Origin: Psychrobacter sp. P11F6
Lineage (GTDB): Bacteria; Pseudomonadota; Gammaproteobacteria; Pseudomonadales; Moraxellaceae
DNA: 64,000 bases
Assembly (NCBI RefSeq): GCF_001435295.1
Contig: NZ_CM003594.1
Coordinates: 558,001 to 622,000 of the forward strand
Direction: 5' to 3'
Shown: positions 28,554 to 37,137 of the stretch, piece by piece
Layout: every line of letters begins with the position of its first letter
How positions within the stretch are numbered: position 1 is the first letter of the stretch
The notes under the pieces: model-generated
Database searches by the model: none
What the model saw: the letters and a program-made list of their open reading frames with translations, nothing else
Told to the model about the DNA's origin: nothing
Program-made: the position numbers and the translations under genes

Positions 28554-28726
28554 TAGGGCGTGTCCTCAATTCAATCCATTATCCTCTAAATGGGCAAAAA
28601 TGGTTAAATTTTGCCAAATATCGTCAAATAGCTTAGCAATATCTCGATATTATTTGCGCTACTTTCCTTGTTTGACGGCAATTTATCTCATTTTTATCAC
28701 CATTTTTAAAATAAAGACACGCCCTA
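28554..28726. mobile_element. MITE-like element with 9-bp terminal inverted repeats and TA duplication
   Basis: GGGCGTGTC at 28556-28564 and GACACGCCC at 28716-28724 are perfect inverted repeats bounding 169 bp, each flanked by TA. The inside is AT-rich and has only a short meaningless frame (28531-28731). This is the pattern of a non-autonomous derivative of a TA-targeting insertion sequence (IS630 or some IS5-group members). No transposase is in the window. It sits just downstream of metW. Confidence 0.72.
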
Positions 28727-28740
28727 AGTAGATAACCCTA

Positions 28741-29358
28741 TTATTCAGATTTTTGTTTGGTGACACGATAGATAGCGACGTCTGCCAATAGGTTGGGTGC
28801 TTGGCGTATCAATGCTTTCATAAGTGGCGTATGACCTTTTTCAGAATCGCTGACGGCAAAGCGGTTGACGATATGAATATCATGCTGTGCACAAAGCTGC
28901 TCAAAATCTTTAAACGTACACAGATGAATGTTTGGGGTGTTATACCACTCATAAGGCAATGCCTCTGAGACAGGCATCATCCCTTTAAGTCCTAAATGAA
29001 TGCGGTTTTGCCAATGAGCAAAGTTAGGGAAGGTGATGACGGCTTCGCGAGCAACACGTAGCATGTCAAGTAAGAGCACATCAGGCGATTTCACCGCTTG
29101 CAGCGCCCGTGCCATGACGACGGTGTCGAAACTGTTATCAGCGAAACGTGCCAGACCATCATTCAAGTCTTGCTCGATGATAGATAAGCCTTTGGCGATA
29201 CCATCGTTGATTTTTTCTTCGTCAATCTCAAGTCCGTAGCCAGTGACGCCGCGATTTTGTTGTAAATGCGCGAGTAGCTCACCATTGCCGCAGCCCAAGT
29301 CCAGTACATGTGAGTGCGGCGCAATCCAGCGCTCAGCCAATTGATGATCCATTCTCAT
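28741..29358 (-). CDS. metW: Methionine biosynthesis protein MetW
   Basis: MetW is a SAM-fold methyltransferase-like protein that works with MetX. The 205-residue protein has motif [13 protein letters not shown] (G22-G26), EIDEEKI and a C-terminal region with [19 protein letters not shown] typical of MetW. It overlaps metX by four bases (ATGA), the normal metX-metW arrangement of proteobacteria, implying translational coupling. A biochemical methyltransferase activity is not established; a stimulating role in homoserine acylation is the usual inference. The MITE-like element lies 14 bases after its stop. Confidence 0.95.
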   Translation of the reverse strand: MRMDHQLAERWIAPHSHVLDLGCGNGELLAHLQQNRGVTGYGLEIDEEKINDGIAKGLSIIEQDLNDGLARFADNSFDTVVMARALQAVKSPDVLLLDMLRVAREAVITFPNFAHWQNRIHLGLKGMMPVSEALPYEWYNTPNIHLCTFKDFEQLCAQHDIHIVNRFAVSDSEKGHTPLMKALIRQAPNLLADVAIYRVTKQKSE

Positions 29359-30788
29359 GAGCGTGCTCCTGATTTTTGCTGGCTGCTTTGATTTGTGCTT
29401 TGTGCTGGTTGTTTTGATTTGCTGTCGGTGATAAATGGCGCAGTCAAAAATCCTCGGACGGCACCCATATAACGAGGAATATCAAATAAAAAAGAATCAT
29501 GACCATGCGGCGCATCGACATTGATGTAGCTAACTGGTTTGCCAGTCGCCATCAGCGCATCGACAATCTCTTGTGAGCGCTCCGGTGCAAAGCGCCAATC
29601 CGTGGTAAATGAGACCACCAAGTATTGGCATTGTGTATGGGCAAAGGCCGCTTTGAGCGCAGAAAGCTCTAGCTGACGATTCTGTTCACTCTCATCTATC
29701 GTTGCCACCGTATCTTCTAACGCAGGTTGCGTGCTTTGTTTACTAGATTCCACTGATGTGGCAATCGAGTCCTTAAGCTGTGCTGCTGATTCTGTCGAAT
29801 CTGTTGCCATGGCTGATGGATAGTCACGTGTTGGATCAAAATAATCTAAAGCTTTAGTCATAAGCAAATAAGTATTGGCATCGAAATTTTCGCTAAAGCG
29901 CTCGCCTTGATAGCGTAAATAGCTTTCCACTTGAAACTCAACATCGTAGCCATACATAAATTTGCCAGACTTTAAATCACGACCAAATTTCGCCTTCATC
30001 GCGTCATCGGTTAAGTAAGTGATATGCCCAACCATCCGAGCCAATATTAGCCCGCGACGAGGGTAGGTGCCTGCTTGTAAGTAACGTCCCTCTTTAAAAT
30101 CAGGGTCAGACAATATCGACTGCCGCGCCACTTCGTTAAAGGCGATATTCTGTGCTGAGAGCTTTGGCGTGCTGGCAATGACCACGCAGCGTTTTAACCG
30201 ATTTGGATAATCAACTGACCATTGCAGCGCCTGCATACCACCCATAGAACCACCAACAATGGCATGCCAAACGTCAATACCGAGACGATCTGAGAGCATC
30301 GCTTGGGTTTTTACCCAGTCCTTAATAGTGACGAGCGGAAAGTCAGGACCATAAACTTGCGGTTCATTGCTATCTGGATTAATGGTCGTTGGACCAGTAG
30401 AGCCGAAACAGCTGCCGATGTTGTTGACACATACGACATAAAACCGATTGGTGTCGATCGCTTTATTAGGGCCAATCATATTGTCCCACCAGCCAGCCTT
30501 TTTATCATCAGCACTATGGAAACCTGCCGCGTGATGACTGCCGGATAGGGCGTGGCAAATGAGTACCGCGTTTGATTTGTCGCTATTTAGCGTGCCATAA
30601 GTTTCGATGATTAAATCAAACGATGGCAAAGTACGATTACATTCTAACGTCAACGGCTCAGCGAAATGAAAAATCTGAGGCGTGATAATTCCGACTGAAC
30701 CGACTGAGTCCACGGTATTCACTAAGCTGGCCGAATGAAGCGTATCTGTCGGGGACTGGTCACTGGTATTATTAGGGCGTGCGTTCAA
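29355..30788 (-). CDS. metX: Homoserine O-acyltransferase MetX
   Basis: MetX acylates homoserine in methionine synthesis. This alpha/beta hydrolase has nucleophile S181 in [13 protein letters not shown]397 in TTDWRF and H430 in HGHDSF. I chose TTG 30788: GCGAGG lies five bases before it; the frame is open to a TTG at 30809. At 477 residues it is about 100 longer than typical (about 380), because of a Ser/Thr-rich N-terminal extension and a roughly 50-residue insertion (324-373, rich in Ser, Thr, Glu and Gln) between the lid region and the last strands. The acyl donor (acetyl or succinyl) cannot be told here. Confidence 0.93.
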   Translation of the reverse strand: MNARPNNTSDQSPTDTLHSASLVNTVDSVGSVGIITPQIFHFAEPLTLECNRTLPSFDLIIETYGTLNSDKSNAVLICHALSGSHHAAGFHSADDKKAGWWDNMIGPNKAIDTNRFYVVCVNNIGSCFGSTGPTTINPDSNEPQVYGPDFPLVTIKDWVKTQAMLSDRLGIDVWHAIVGGSMGGMQALQWSVDYPNRLKRCVVIASTPKLSAQNIAFNEVARQSILSDPDFKEGRYLQAGTYPRRGLILARMVGHITYLTDDAMKAKFGRDLKSGKFMYGYDVEFQVESYLRYQGERFSENFDANTYLLMTKALDYFDPTRDYPSAMATDSTESAAQLKDSIATSVESSKQSTQPALEDTVATIDESEQNRQLELSALKAAFAHTQCQYLVVSFTTDWRFAPERSQEIVDALMATGKPVSYINVDAPHGHDSFLFDIPRYMGAVRGFLTAPFITDSKSKQPAQSTNQSSQQKSGARS

Positions 30789-30816
30789 AGCTACCTCGCA
30801 AGACAACAATTATCAA

Positions 30817-30881
30817 TAAAATAAAAAGGGCAAACTGTCGATAGGCAGTGTTGCCAATACTGCTTTGCCGACACTGTTTTT
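30817..30881 (-). promoter_or_regulatory. Structured leader of metX, possible attenuator
   Basis: On the minus strand AAAC..TGTCG pairs with CGACAGTTT, and inside it GCAGT pairs with ACTGC, forming a compound hairpin (30832-30881) followed by CCCTTTTTATTTTATT and then the ribosome-binding site of metX about 20 bases later. This looks like a terminator inside the leader. It does not match a SAM riboswitch consensus that I can recognise. Confidence 0.5.
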
Positions 30882-31211
30882 TAAATGTTTTTCTTACAAT
30901 GTGCTTGCCTATTGTATGGTGATGCGCGTAGGAGTACAACCGTCGAGCGAGTCTTTTGAGCATAGTCTTTTAAGCATGGTTCTTAGGGACGATGGGTGGT
31001 AGGTAGAGAAGAGTTAGGGTGAATCAATGATTGATGACTATCCATAAATAGCAATAAATAGCAACTAAGTATCAAATTGTATAAGGGTGCTTTTACCATG
31101 CGTTATTAATGGATAAAATGCTACACTAATAAAGCATTTAATCAATCATGACTTAATAATCTTTTATCGCATATTCTTCTTTAACTAACCTAATAATAAA
31201 ATAGTGCTGCT
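30882..31211. other. Divergent promoter region metX / hemH
   Basis: Gene-free. It includes a 14-bp tandem repeat (AGTCTTTTGAGCAT, AGTCTTTTAAGCAT; 30950-30977). Promoters of both genes should be here, but I cannot place them. Confidence 0.4.
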
Positions 31212-32231
31212 ATGAAACCTGAACTGCCTCCCCGTATTGCCGTCCTATTAGTGAACCTAGGTACGCCAGATGAGCCAACAGCGCCTGCCGTACGTCGTTA
31301 CTTAAAACAGTTTTTGTCTGACCCCCGTGTCATCGAGATTCCGAAATTCTTGTGGGCGATTATTCTCAATTTGTTTGTATTGCCAAGCCGCCCTAAACGT
31401 GTGGCAAAAGCCTATGCCAGTATTTGGGAAGGCGACTCACCGATTCGTAAGATACTAAAGAGCCAAGTGGAGCTATTGGAACCACGGCTTGCAAATAGTG
31501 CCGCACCATTTCGGGTTTCTGTCCATCCGGCGATGAGCTATGGCAATCCTGGTTTGCCTGATGTGATGGATACCTTGCGCGGTGAAGGCGTTGATCACTT
31601 TGTTATCTTGCCATTATTTCCACAGTATTCTGCTTCCTCTGGTGGCGCTGTTTACGATGCACTGACGAAGTGGACGCTCAAGCAGCGCAATTTGCCGAAC
31701 TATACTATTGTCAAAGATTACTTTGCGCATCCGCTGTACATTCAAGCATTGGCTGATTCGATTCGCCGCTTTCAAGCAGAGCATGGCAAGCCTGACAAGC
31801 TGATGTTTAGCTTCCACGGTATCCCGCAGCCTTATGCTGATAAAGGTGATCCGTATCCTAAGCGTTGTAAATGTACCGCCGCGCAAGTGGCTCACGCGCT
31901 TGGTCTAAAGGATGACGAATGGATTATCAGTTTTCAATCACGCTTTGGCAAGCAAGAATGGGTCAAGCCCTATACCGATGTGGTACTAGAAGATTGGGGC
32001 AAGTCAGGTGTGCGCTCGGTACAAGTCATTAGTCCAGCTTTTTCTGCTGATTGTCTGGAAACGCTAGAAGAGCTGGCCATCGAAAATCGTGAAAACTTTC
32101 TTCACGCGGGTGGACAAGAATATCACTATATTCCCGCATTGAACTTGGATGAGGCGCACATTGATTTGCTCGAAGCGCTCAGTGCGCCATTGGTCAAAGG
32201 CTGGGCGGGAACGCTAGATGGTTGGGCGTAA
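31212..32231 (+). CDS. hemH: Ferrochelatase
   Basis: HemH inserts ferrous iron into protoporphyrin IX, the last step of heme synthesis, at the inner membrane face. The 339 residues include the start segment [12 protein letters not shown], active-site His H202 in [16 protein letters not shown] and the acidic ETLEEL region. The single cysteine-rich spot CKCTAAQV is common in proteobacterial members and is not enough to show an iron-sulfur cluster. Its length is typical (320-350). It stands alone, divergent from metX. Confidence 0.97.
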   Translation: MKPELPPRIAVLLVNLGTPDEPTAPAVRRYLKQFLSDPRVIEIPKFLWAIILNLFVLPSRPKRVAKAYASIWEGDSPIRKILKSQVELLEPRLANSAAPFRVSVHPAMSYGNPGLPDVMDTLRGEGVDHFVILPLFPQYSASSGGAVYDALTKWTLKQRNLPNYTIVKDYFAHPLYIQALADSIRRFQAEHGKPDKLMFSFHGIPQPYADKGDPYPKRCKCTAAQVAHALGLKDDEWIISFQSRFGKQEWVKPYTDVVLEDWGKSGVRSVQVISPAFSADCLETLEELAIENRENFLHAGGQEYHYIPALNLDEAHIDLLEALSAPLVKGWAGTLDGWA

Positions 32232-32252
32232 TAGCATTTTTTTTAAATCATA

Positions 32253-32286
32253 AAAAAATACCGGATATCATGTTCGGTATTTTTTT
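32253..32286 (+). terminator. Terminator after hemH
   Basis: The stem AAAAAATACCG / CGGTATTTTTT encloses an 11-base loop and ends in a T run. Confidence 0.88.
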
Positions 32287-32424
32287 GACTAAATGATTTT
32301 AATGAATTTGATTAAAATAGAATAAAGTTGGGATTTTTGGTGACTGATATGTAAAACTATGCCAAATAAACTTTTGTGTCATTGTCAATTTTACGTTTGC
32401 TTAACTTTATTTTTGAGGATAAAT

Positions 32425-33240
32425 ATGTCCAGCTCCAATTATTCACAACCCTCTGTGTCTCTACAAAAACCTAACGGTCAACCACCGAACTTACCGCCCA
32501 CTGACGAGTATGGCGGCCTATTACCGCAGTTATTGGTAGAACCTCGAATGTGCCAAGCAGGATGGGGTATAAGTTGGATTACCAAAGCATTTGCAATATT
32601 TAAAGATCAATTTTTATTATGGTTAGCTATTGGTGTTGTTTATTTAATCATTGCTATGATTGGTAGTAGCGTACCCGTGATAAATTTCATTTTTCCTTTT
32701 CTTTCCTTTGTTTTTGTTGGTGGAATAATAAAAGGTTGTGCCGATCAAGCTATAGGTAATGAGCTGAGGTTTGACCATCTTTTTTCAGCTTTTTATACGC
32801 ATCTCAAGCCATTAGTTATTTTATTCGTCTTGTATTTAGTAGCTGTTATTGTTGCAATGATACCTATGCTGATTATATTCGGTGGTATGGCTTTGTCTTT
32901 AGCTCAGGAGTCAAGTGACGTTGCGATTGCAGGTATGGTATTGGGTGTTTTATTGGTTTTTGTACTATTATTTCCTGTACTTATGGCTATCTGGTTTGCA
33001 CCTGCTTTAATTGTGCTTCACAACACTGAGCCTGTTCAGGCAATGAAAATGAGTTTTAAAGGATGTTTAAAAAATATCTTACCATTTTTCGTTTTTTGGT
33101 TAATTGCTCCTATAATAATGATATTGATGGTAGTTTTTACACTAGGACTAGGTATGTTAGCACTGCTTCCAATAGGTATGATTACCTACTACACCAGTTA
33201 CCGAGACGTTTGGACAGATCAGCCATTGTCAGCGCTATAG
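32425..33240 (+). CDS. BPSS1780-like multi-pass membrane protein
   Basis: A 271-residue protein with a hydrophilic Pro/Asn/Gln-rich N-terminus (about 45 residues) followed by six predicted membrane helices. The opening AGWGISWITKAFAIFKDQ and the motif WFAPALIVLHNTEPVQAMK resemble the BPSS1780 family of proteobacterial membrane proteins, whose function is unknown. The ATG at 32425 follows GAGGATAAAT; an in-frame upstream extension lacks a ribosome-binding site. It is a single gene between two terminators. Confidence 0.8.
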   Translation: MSSSNYSQPSVSLQKPNGQPPNLPPTDEYGGLLPQLLVEPRMCQAGWGISWITKAFAIFKDQFLLWLAIGVVYLIIAMIGSSVPVINFIFPFLSFVFVGGIIKGCADQAIGNELRFDHLFSAFYTHLKPLVILFVLYLVAVIVAMIPMLIIFGGMALSLAQESSDVAIAGMVLGVLLVFVLLFPVLMAIWFAPALIVLHNTEPVQAMKMSFKGCLKNILPFFVFWLIAPIIMILMVVFTLGLGMLALLPIGMITYYTSYRDVWTDQPLSAL

Positions 33241-33282
33241 TTGGTTGTTTAACAGACCCTAGTATCAGAAGTACAGTAGGCA

Positions 33283-33326
33283 CAATAAAAAAGCACGCCC
33301 ATTATATCGAGCGTGCTTTTTTATTG
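33283..33326. terminator. Bidirectional terminator
   Basis: A perfect 16-bp stem CAATAAAAAAGCACGC / GCGTGCTTTTTTATTG lies between two convergent genes. Confidence 0.93.
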
Positions 33327-33358
33327 TTTGAAAGCTTTTTTATCATGAAAGAGCGTGG

Positions 33359-33694
33359 TTAAAAATCGTCATCATTACTACGTTCCGCCGCATCTCTATC
33401 AGCGATATCGACAATATCTGGGTAATCGCTGTCATCCAAATTATCGTCCACTAATACTTCATCGATTCGCGATTCGTCTATATTTTGATGATGGATAGGG
33501 GTTAGCCCTTGAATTGCATCACTTCCGGCTTGTGAGTTGTCGAATCCTGCGCTATTGTCAATGACATCATCATTATCAATGGTATGCAACATAGGGTCAG
33601 CCAAATCAATTTCTTGGCTGTTATTATTGATGTCCGTATCACCTTCAATGTGATCCATTACTTCTGGTAATGGGCTTTTTGAATGGTCCATCAT
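33359..33694 (-). CDS. Small acidic protein of unknown function
   Basis: The 111 residues are strongly acidic (many Asp and Glu, almost no Lys) with no signal peptide, membrane helix or known motif; it is probably disordered. The ATG at 33694 follows AAGGAAACC, a good ribosome-binding site, and the gene has a shared terminator, so translation is likely. I do not recognise a family. It lies between the BPSS1780-like gene and the divergent beta-helix lipoprotein. Confidence 0.65.
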   Translation of the reverse strand: MMDHSKSPLPEVMDHIEGDTDINNNSQEIDLADPMLHTIDNDDVIDNSAGFDNSQAGSDAIQGLTPIHHQNIDESRIDEVLVDDNLDDSDYPDIVDIADRDAAERSNDDDF

Positions 33695-33890
33695 GGTTTC
33701 CTTATTATTGATAGTTATTATTAATGGATGTGACTGATTTTACTTATTAAGATTTATTTATTAAAAGCATTGTGACTTTATTAAAAACATTGTGACGTGT
33801 TATGACGCTTGCTAATAGTAGTAAGGTGTCACAGGATGTTCAAAAAATGTAAGACAAGTACAAGATAGACATAAAAATAGGAAATATACG

Positions 33891-35192
33891 ATGGTATCAA
33901 GTAGTAGGTTGTTCGTCACAATATCCTTAATCAGTGCCACAATAGGTTTGACTGCTTGTGAAGGTGTACCTTTTTCTGGTAGCAGCGCCCATAGCAGCTT
34001 GGATAATGCTGATTTAAAACAGCCGTTAATTATCGATGCCAAACTGCCAAAAGACACGACAGCCATAGACTGCGCACAATTAACGCCGAAGCAAATAGTT
34101 AAGGTAAAAGGTCACAGCGTACTCAGTGCAAGCTGTGATTTAACAGCCAAGTCGATACGCTTTGAGTTGAATGATTCGCACAGCTCCCTTGACTGTCAGG
34201 GCGCACTACTCAGTACCAGTACTGATGATGCGTCAACGGCCAGCGCAATTATGATTAAGCCCAAAACAGATAGCGCTATCGAAGATATTACCGTTGCCAA
34301 TTGTCATGTGGATGGCTATGGTCATGCGCTACATATTCGCCAATATAGCCAGCCCAACCAGCGTTATGCGCGCGGCTTGATAGACCCTGCTGCCAATCGT
34401 GCGCTTGCACCAAGCGATATTCGTGTGATTAATGTGAGTAGTCAAAACAGTATCAATAGTGGCATGTTCGTCGGTGATCATGTGCATGGCGTGAGCTTTG
34501 ATAAAGTACGTATTCAAAATGCAGGCACCGTTGGATTATATCTGGAATTTGGTAGCCGCGATAACGTGATTAAAAATTCGGTGTTTGTCGGTAATGGTTT
34601 CCGTACCTTTAAGCCCAATCGTGAGGCGATAGCAGTTGATTCGTCGAGTAATAACCGTATCGAAAACAATCAATTTATCCATAATGGGGCAGGCAGTATT
34701 TTGCTGTATCGCAATTGCTTTGAGCATGCCGATGACAGTACGCGGGGCAATCATTTTAAGCGTACCGAGTCGAGCCGAGACAATATAATTCGTGGCAATA
34801 TTTTTAACGACGAGCCAGTCGGGGTTTGGGTCGCATCAAGACAGTCACGCAATCTCAAAGGTTTTGAATGCGGCGCTTATTTGCTTAAGCAAACGCCATT
34901 TGCCAGCTATCATTTAGACAGTGCTAAGGACTATCAGATCATCGATAATCGATTTGAGCAAGTCGAGCAGGGCATCATCGTAGAGGATGACGGCACGCTA
35001 ATAGCTGGCAATAAGTTTGCAGCGAATGTGCGTTTGCCCATTTATGTCGGTTCTGAAATTCGGGAAGACAGCGCAGCAGGGGCGATAAAAAATACCGTTA
35101 TTAAAAATAATGTTTTTATTGATAAGAGCGCTGAGCAAGCCATAAAAATTCGTGAGGCAAGCAAAACGGCTACTCATATTGAGCAGCCGTAA
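33891..35192 (+). CDS. Right-handed beta-helix lipoprotein
   Basis: The 433-residue protein has a lipoprotein signal with lipobox LTAC (C23). The body shows repeated strand turns typical of parallel beta-helix (pectate-lyase-like, NosD-like) proteins, with Asn-rich rungs such as GSRDNVIKNSVFVGN, SSNNRIENNQFIHN and DYQIIDNRFEQVEQGI. Family members include polysaccharide lyases and epimerases, but I see no identifiable catalytic set, so the substrate is open. No carbohydrate genes are adjacent. The start follows AGGAAATATACG. Confidence 0.82.
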   Translation: MVSSSRLFVTISLISATIGLTACEGVPFSGSSAHSSLDNADLKQPLIIDAKLPKDTTAIDCAQLTPKQIVKVKGHSVLSASCDLTAKSIRFELNDSHSSLDCQGALLSTSTDDASTASAIMIKPKTDSAIEDITVANCHVDGYGHALHIRQYSQPNQRYARGLIDPAANRALAPSDIRVINVSSQNSINSGMFVGDHVHGVSFDKVRIQNAGTVGLYLEFGSRDNVIKNSVFVGNGFRTFKPNREAIAVDSSSNNRIENNQFIHNGAGSILLYRNCFEHADDSTRGNHFKRTESSRDNIIRGNIFNDEPVGVWVASRQSRNLKGFECGAYLLKQTPFASYHLDSAKDYQIIDNRFEQVEQGIIVEDDGTLIAGNKFAANVRLPIYVGSEIREDSAAGAIKNTVIKNNVFIDKSAEQAIKIREASKTATHIEQP

Positions 35193-35203
35193 GTGTGGTT
35201 TTA
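35166..35203 (+). terminator. Weak terminator overlapping the beta-helix gene end
   Basis: ACGGCT-A-CTCA pairs with TGAG-C-AGCCGT with one mismatch. The second arm ends inside the stop codon, and only a short T-rich stretch follows. Confidence 0.4.
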
Positions 35204-35257
35204 TATTAAATAAGCGTTATCGGTAAACAACAGTATAACGAATAGGTGATGTTGTTA

Positions 35258-36043
35258 TTACGCACCAACCTTGGTATTGACCCAGCGGATTACAGAATCT
35301 GGCGTGACTTGCGAGACTGCTTGAAAGAGTTTTGCTGGCATGCCCACAGAGTAATGCGTACTTTTGAGTTTACGATTGGGACTGGTCGTCAATTTACACA
35401 ATGTTTTGGCGACATCGTTGACCGTTAGATGGATGCCCAAGCGATCCATACTGGTCACTTCGATATCGGCAGTCATGTCAGATTTGACCCACAGCGGCAT
35501 CACATCGATCACCTTGATACCCAATTTTTCGTACTCAATATTAAGGCCTTCTGTGAGACCTCGCACAAAAAACTTACTGGCCGCATAAGTCGCAACTTCG
35601 GGTTGACCATAGATAGCAGAAGCAGAGGACACATTGATAATTTTGCCGTCTTTGCTATCAGCCAGATAAGGCGCCAGTTTATGACAGCCAATCAAAACAC
35701 CTTTACAGTTGACGTCAATTAAAGCCAGCTGCTCATCCAAGTTGGTCGTTGGTAATGCGCCACTGACTAGCACCCCAGCATTATTAATGAGTGCATCAAT
35801 ACCACCGAAATGTTCAATCATTTGATTGATCGCATTGTCCCACGAGTCAGGCTGGGTGACATCCAGCTGACCTGTGATAACACGCTGTTGTTTGACGGCT
35901 TTCTTAAAAGATTTGTCTTTAATGGCGCTTTCAAGTGTGGCAGTATTGGTCGCAAATAACCCAATATTGTGGCCTTTTTCCGCCAGCTTTTTGGCGGTGG
36001 CCAAGCCGATACCACGTGATGCGCCTGTAATCAATATATTCAT
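35258..36043 (-). CDS. Short-chain dehydrogenase/reductase
   Basis: A classical SDR of 261 residues. The cofactor loop GASRGIG is at 7-13, NNAG at 87-90, N112, S140, Y153 and K157 (YAASK) complete the catalytic set. The absence of a basic residue pattern I can judge leaves NAD versus NADP open. The function is not predictable from motifs alone. It is a single gene on the minus strand, preceded upstream by copy C of the dispersed element. Confidence 0.92.
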   Translation of the reverse strand: MNILITGASRGIGLATAKKLAEKGHNIGLFATNTATLESAIKDKSFKKAVKQQRVITGQLDVTQPDSWDNAINQMIEHFGGIDALINNAGVLVSGALPTTNLDEQLALIDVNCKGVLIGCHKLAPYLADSKDGKIINVSSASAIYGQPEVATYAASKFFVRGLTEGLNIEYEKLGIKVIDVMPLWVKSDMTADIEVTSMDRLGIHLTVNDVAKTLCKLTTSPNRKLKSTHYSVGMPAKLFQAVSQVTPDSVIRWVNTKVGA

Positions 36044-36120
36044 AATAAGTGACTTAATCGTTATTAATCATGAGTAAATCGAGGTCGTATATTAGGATGC
36101 TTATCCCTCGGACTTATTAT

Positions 36121-36227
36121 TATAGTCATTCCACTATAATAATATTACTGCGTTAGCCTCGCTTGAGGTATTAAATATACATCTACACTCGGTTGCCTTG
36201 TACTATTTTTAAATTGAACCGACTGTA
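36121..36227 (+). repeat. 107-bp dispersed intergenic element, copy C
   Basis: The left end TATAGTCA and right end GACTGTA form the best terminal inverted repeat of the three copies. The core GGTTGCCTTGTAC lies 70 bases from the left end. It occupies the centre of the 294-base gap between the SDR gene and a membrane-protein gene and has no open frame. Confidence 0.78.
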
Positions 36228-36337
36228 GTATAACAAATTCGTCTAAATATATTTTGCTAGAGAGTATAACTATTGATGTAGAGCGCATGGTAATTAATAT
36301 AACGAGTATTTATCACTGTTAGCAGAGACACTCTGCG

Positions 36338-36886
36338 TTAGTGTGAAGCCGTTTGACAATGCAGCTCGCTCGTCTCTTCTACTTGACAGTCGTACTCGTT
36401 TAAGTTTAAGCGCCACAAATAAATCAAGGCAATGCCATAAATAGCAGTCTCTGACAGCTCTTCTGTAATGACGCCCAAAGCTTCGGGAATCATAATGGCG
36501 TTTTCGCCCATATATTCTAATAATGCCAAGGAAGCGACGCTAACATACAAAGAAACGGGTACTTTTTTTAATATTGCCCAAAGATAACGCCATGAATAAG
36601 CCAATAAACCAACGATCAGCACATAAACGATGGTCAGGACGAGGTCTTCCCACCAGTCATAAGAATGGCTGAACAACACAAAGTCAGTGGGAACCAATAA
36701 GTCTGGTAGATAATTTAACTCACGGCGTATCACAGCAAAGAATACCAGCACCGCTGCCAACCAAAAAGCTCGAATCTTTTTAAATGTATTTGTGGCAGAG
36801 CTCTGTCGTAAATACTGCACGCAACGTAGCAGACAGGCGAATAAAATAATAATGCCAGGGATTTCAATGATGCCATCTGAACTCAA
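36338..36886 (-). CDS. Inner-membrane protein of unknown function
   Basis: The protein has about 182 residues with five predicted membrane helices and a conserved-looking last helix EELSETAIYGIALIYLW. I chose a TTG start at 36886 because a perfect AGGAGG lies eight bases upstream; a GTG at 36928 opens the frame further but would sit inside a terminator hairpin. I do not recognise a family. Two acidic residues in helix five (Glu-Glu, Glu) could be functional. Confidence 0.7.
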   Translation of the reverse strand: MSSDGIIEIPGIIILFACLLRCVQYLRQSSATNTFKKIRAFWLAAVLVFFAVIRRELNYLPDLLVPTDFVLFSHSYDWWEDLVLTIVYVLIVGLLAYSWRYLWAILKKVPVSLYVSVASLALLEYMGENAIMIPEALGVITEELSETAIYGIALIYLWRLNLNEYDCQVEETSELHCQTASH

Positions 36887-36910
36887 AATAAAAACCTCCT
36901 GATTTTTTAA

Positions 36911-36941
36911 AATAAAAAAAGTGAGCACAAAGGCTCACTTT
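36911..36941 (-). terminator. Terminator or attenuator upstream of the membrane-protein gene
   Basis: On the minus strand AAAGTGAGC / GCTCACTTT with a six-base loop is followed by TTTTATTTT. It lies only 25 bases before the TTG start of the 36886 gene and about 200 bases after the end of the outer-membrane protein gene. Confidence 0.75.
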
Positions 36942-36956
36942 AGACCGAACATTATC

Positions 36957-37046
36957 CAATGACATATAACGCAATAAGCCGCTATTATAACGCCAATGTC
37001 AGCGCTATAACGTTATTTAATATAACTAATAAGTCATATGTCATTG
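36957..37046. repeat. 90-bp segment bounded by 11-bp inverted repeats
   Basis: CAATGACATAT at 36957-36967 and ATATGTCATTG at 37036-37046 are perfect inverted repeats. On the minus strand the segment contains TATAAT, so it may hold the promoter of the membrane-protein gene or be a small mobile remnant. Confidence 0.5.
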
Positions 37047-37137
37047 TTAACAATAGCAAACAAATGCCCTTTATTATGCACATTGCTATCGGCTATTTAT
37101 ACCTATGACGATACAACCAATTCAATAGATAGTAGGG

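Noticed and set aside
28531..28731. 66-codon frame in the metW downstream region
   Set aside because: It runs through both terminal inverted repeats of the MITE-like element, has no ribosome-binding site and no protein character.
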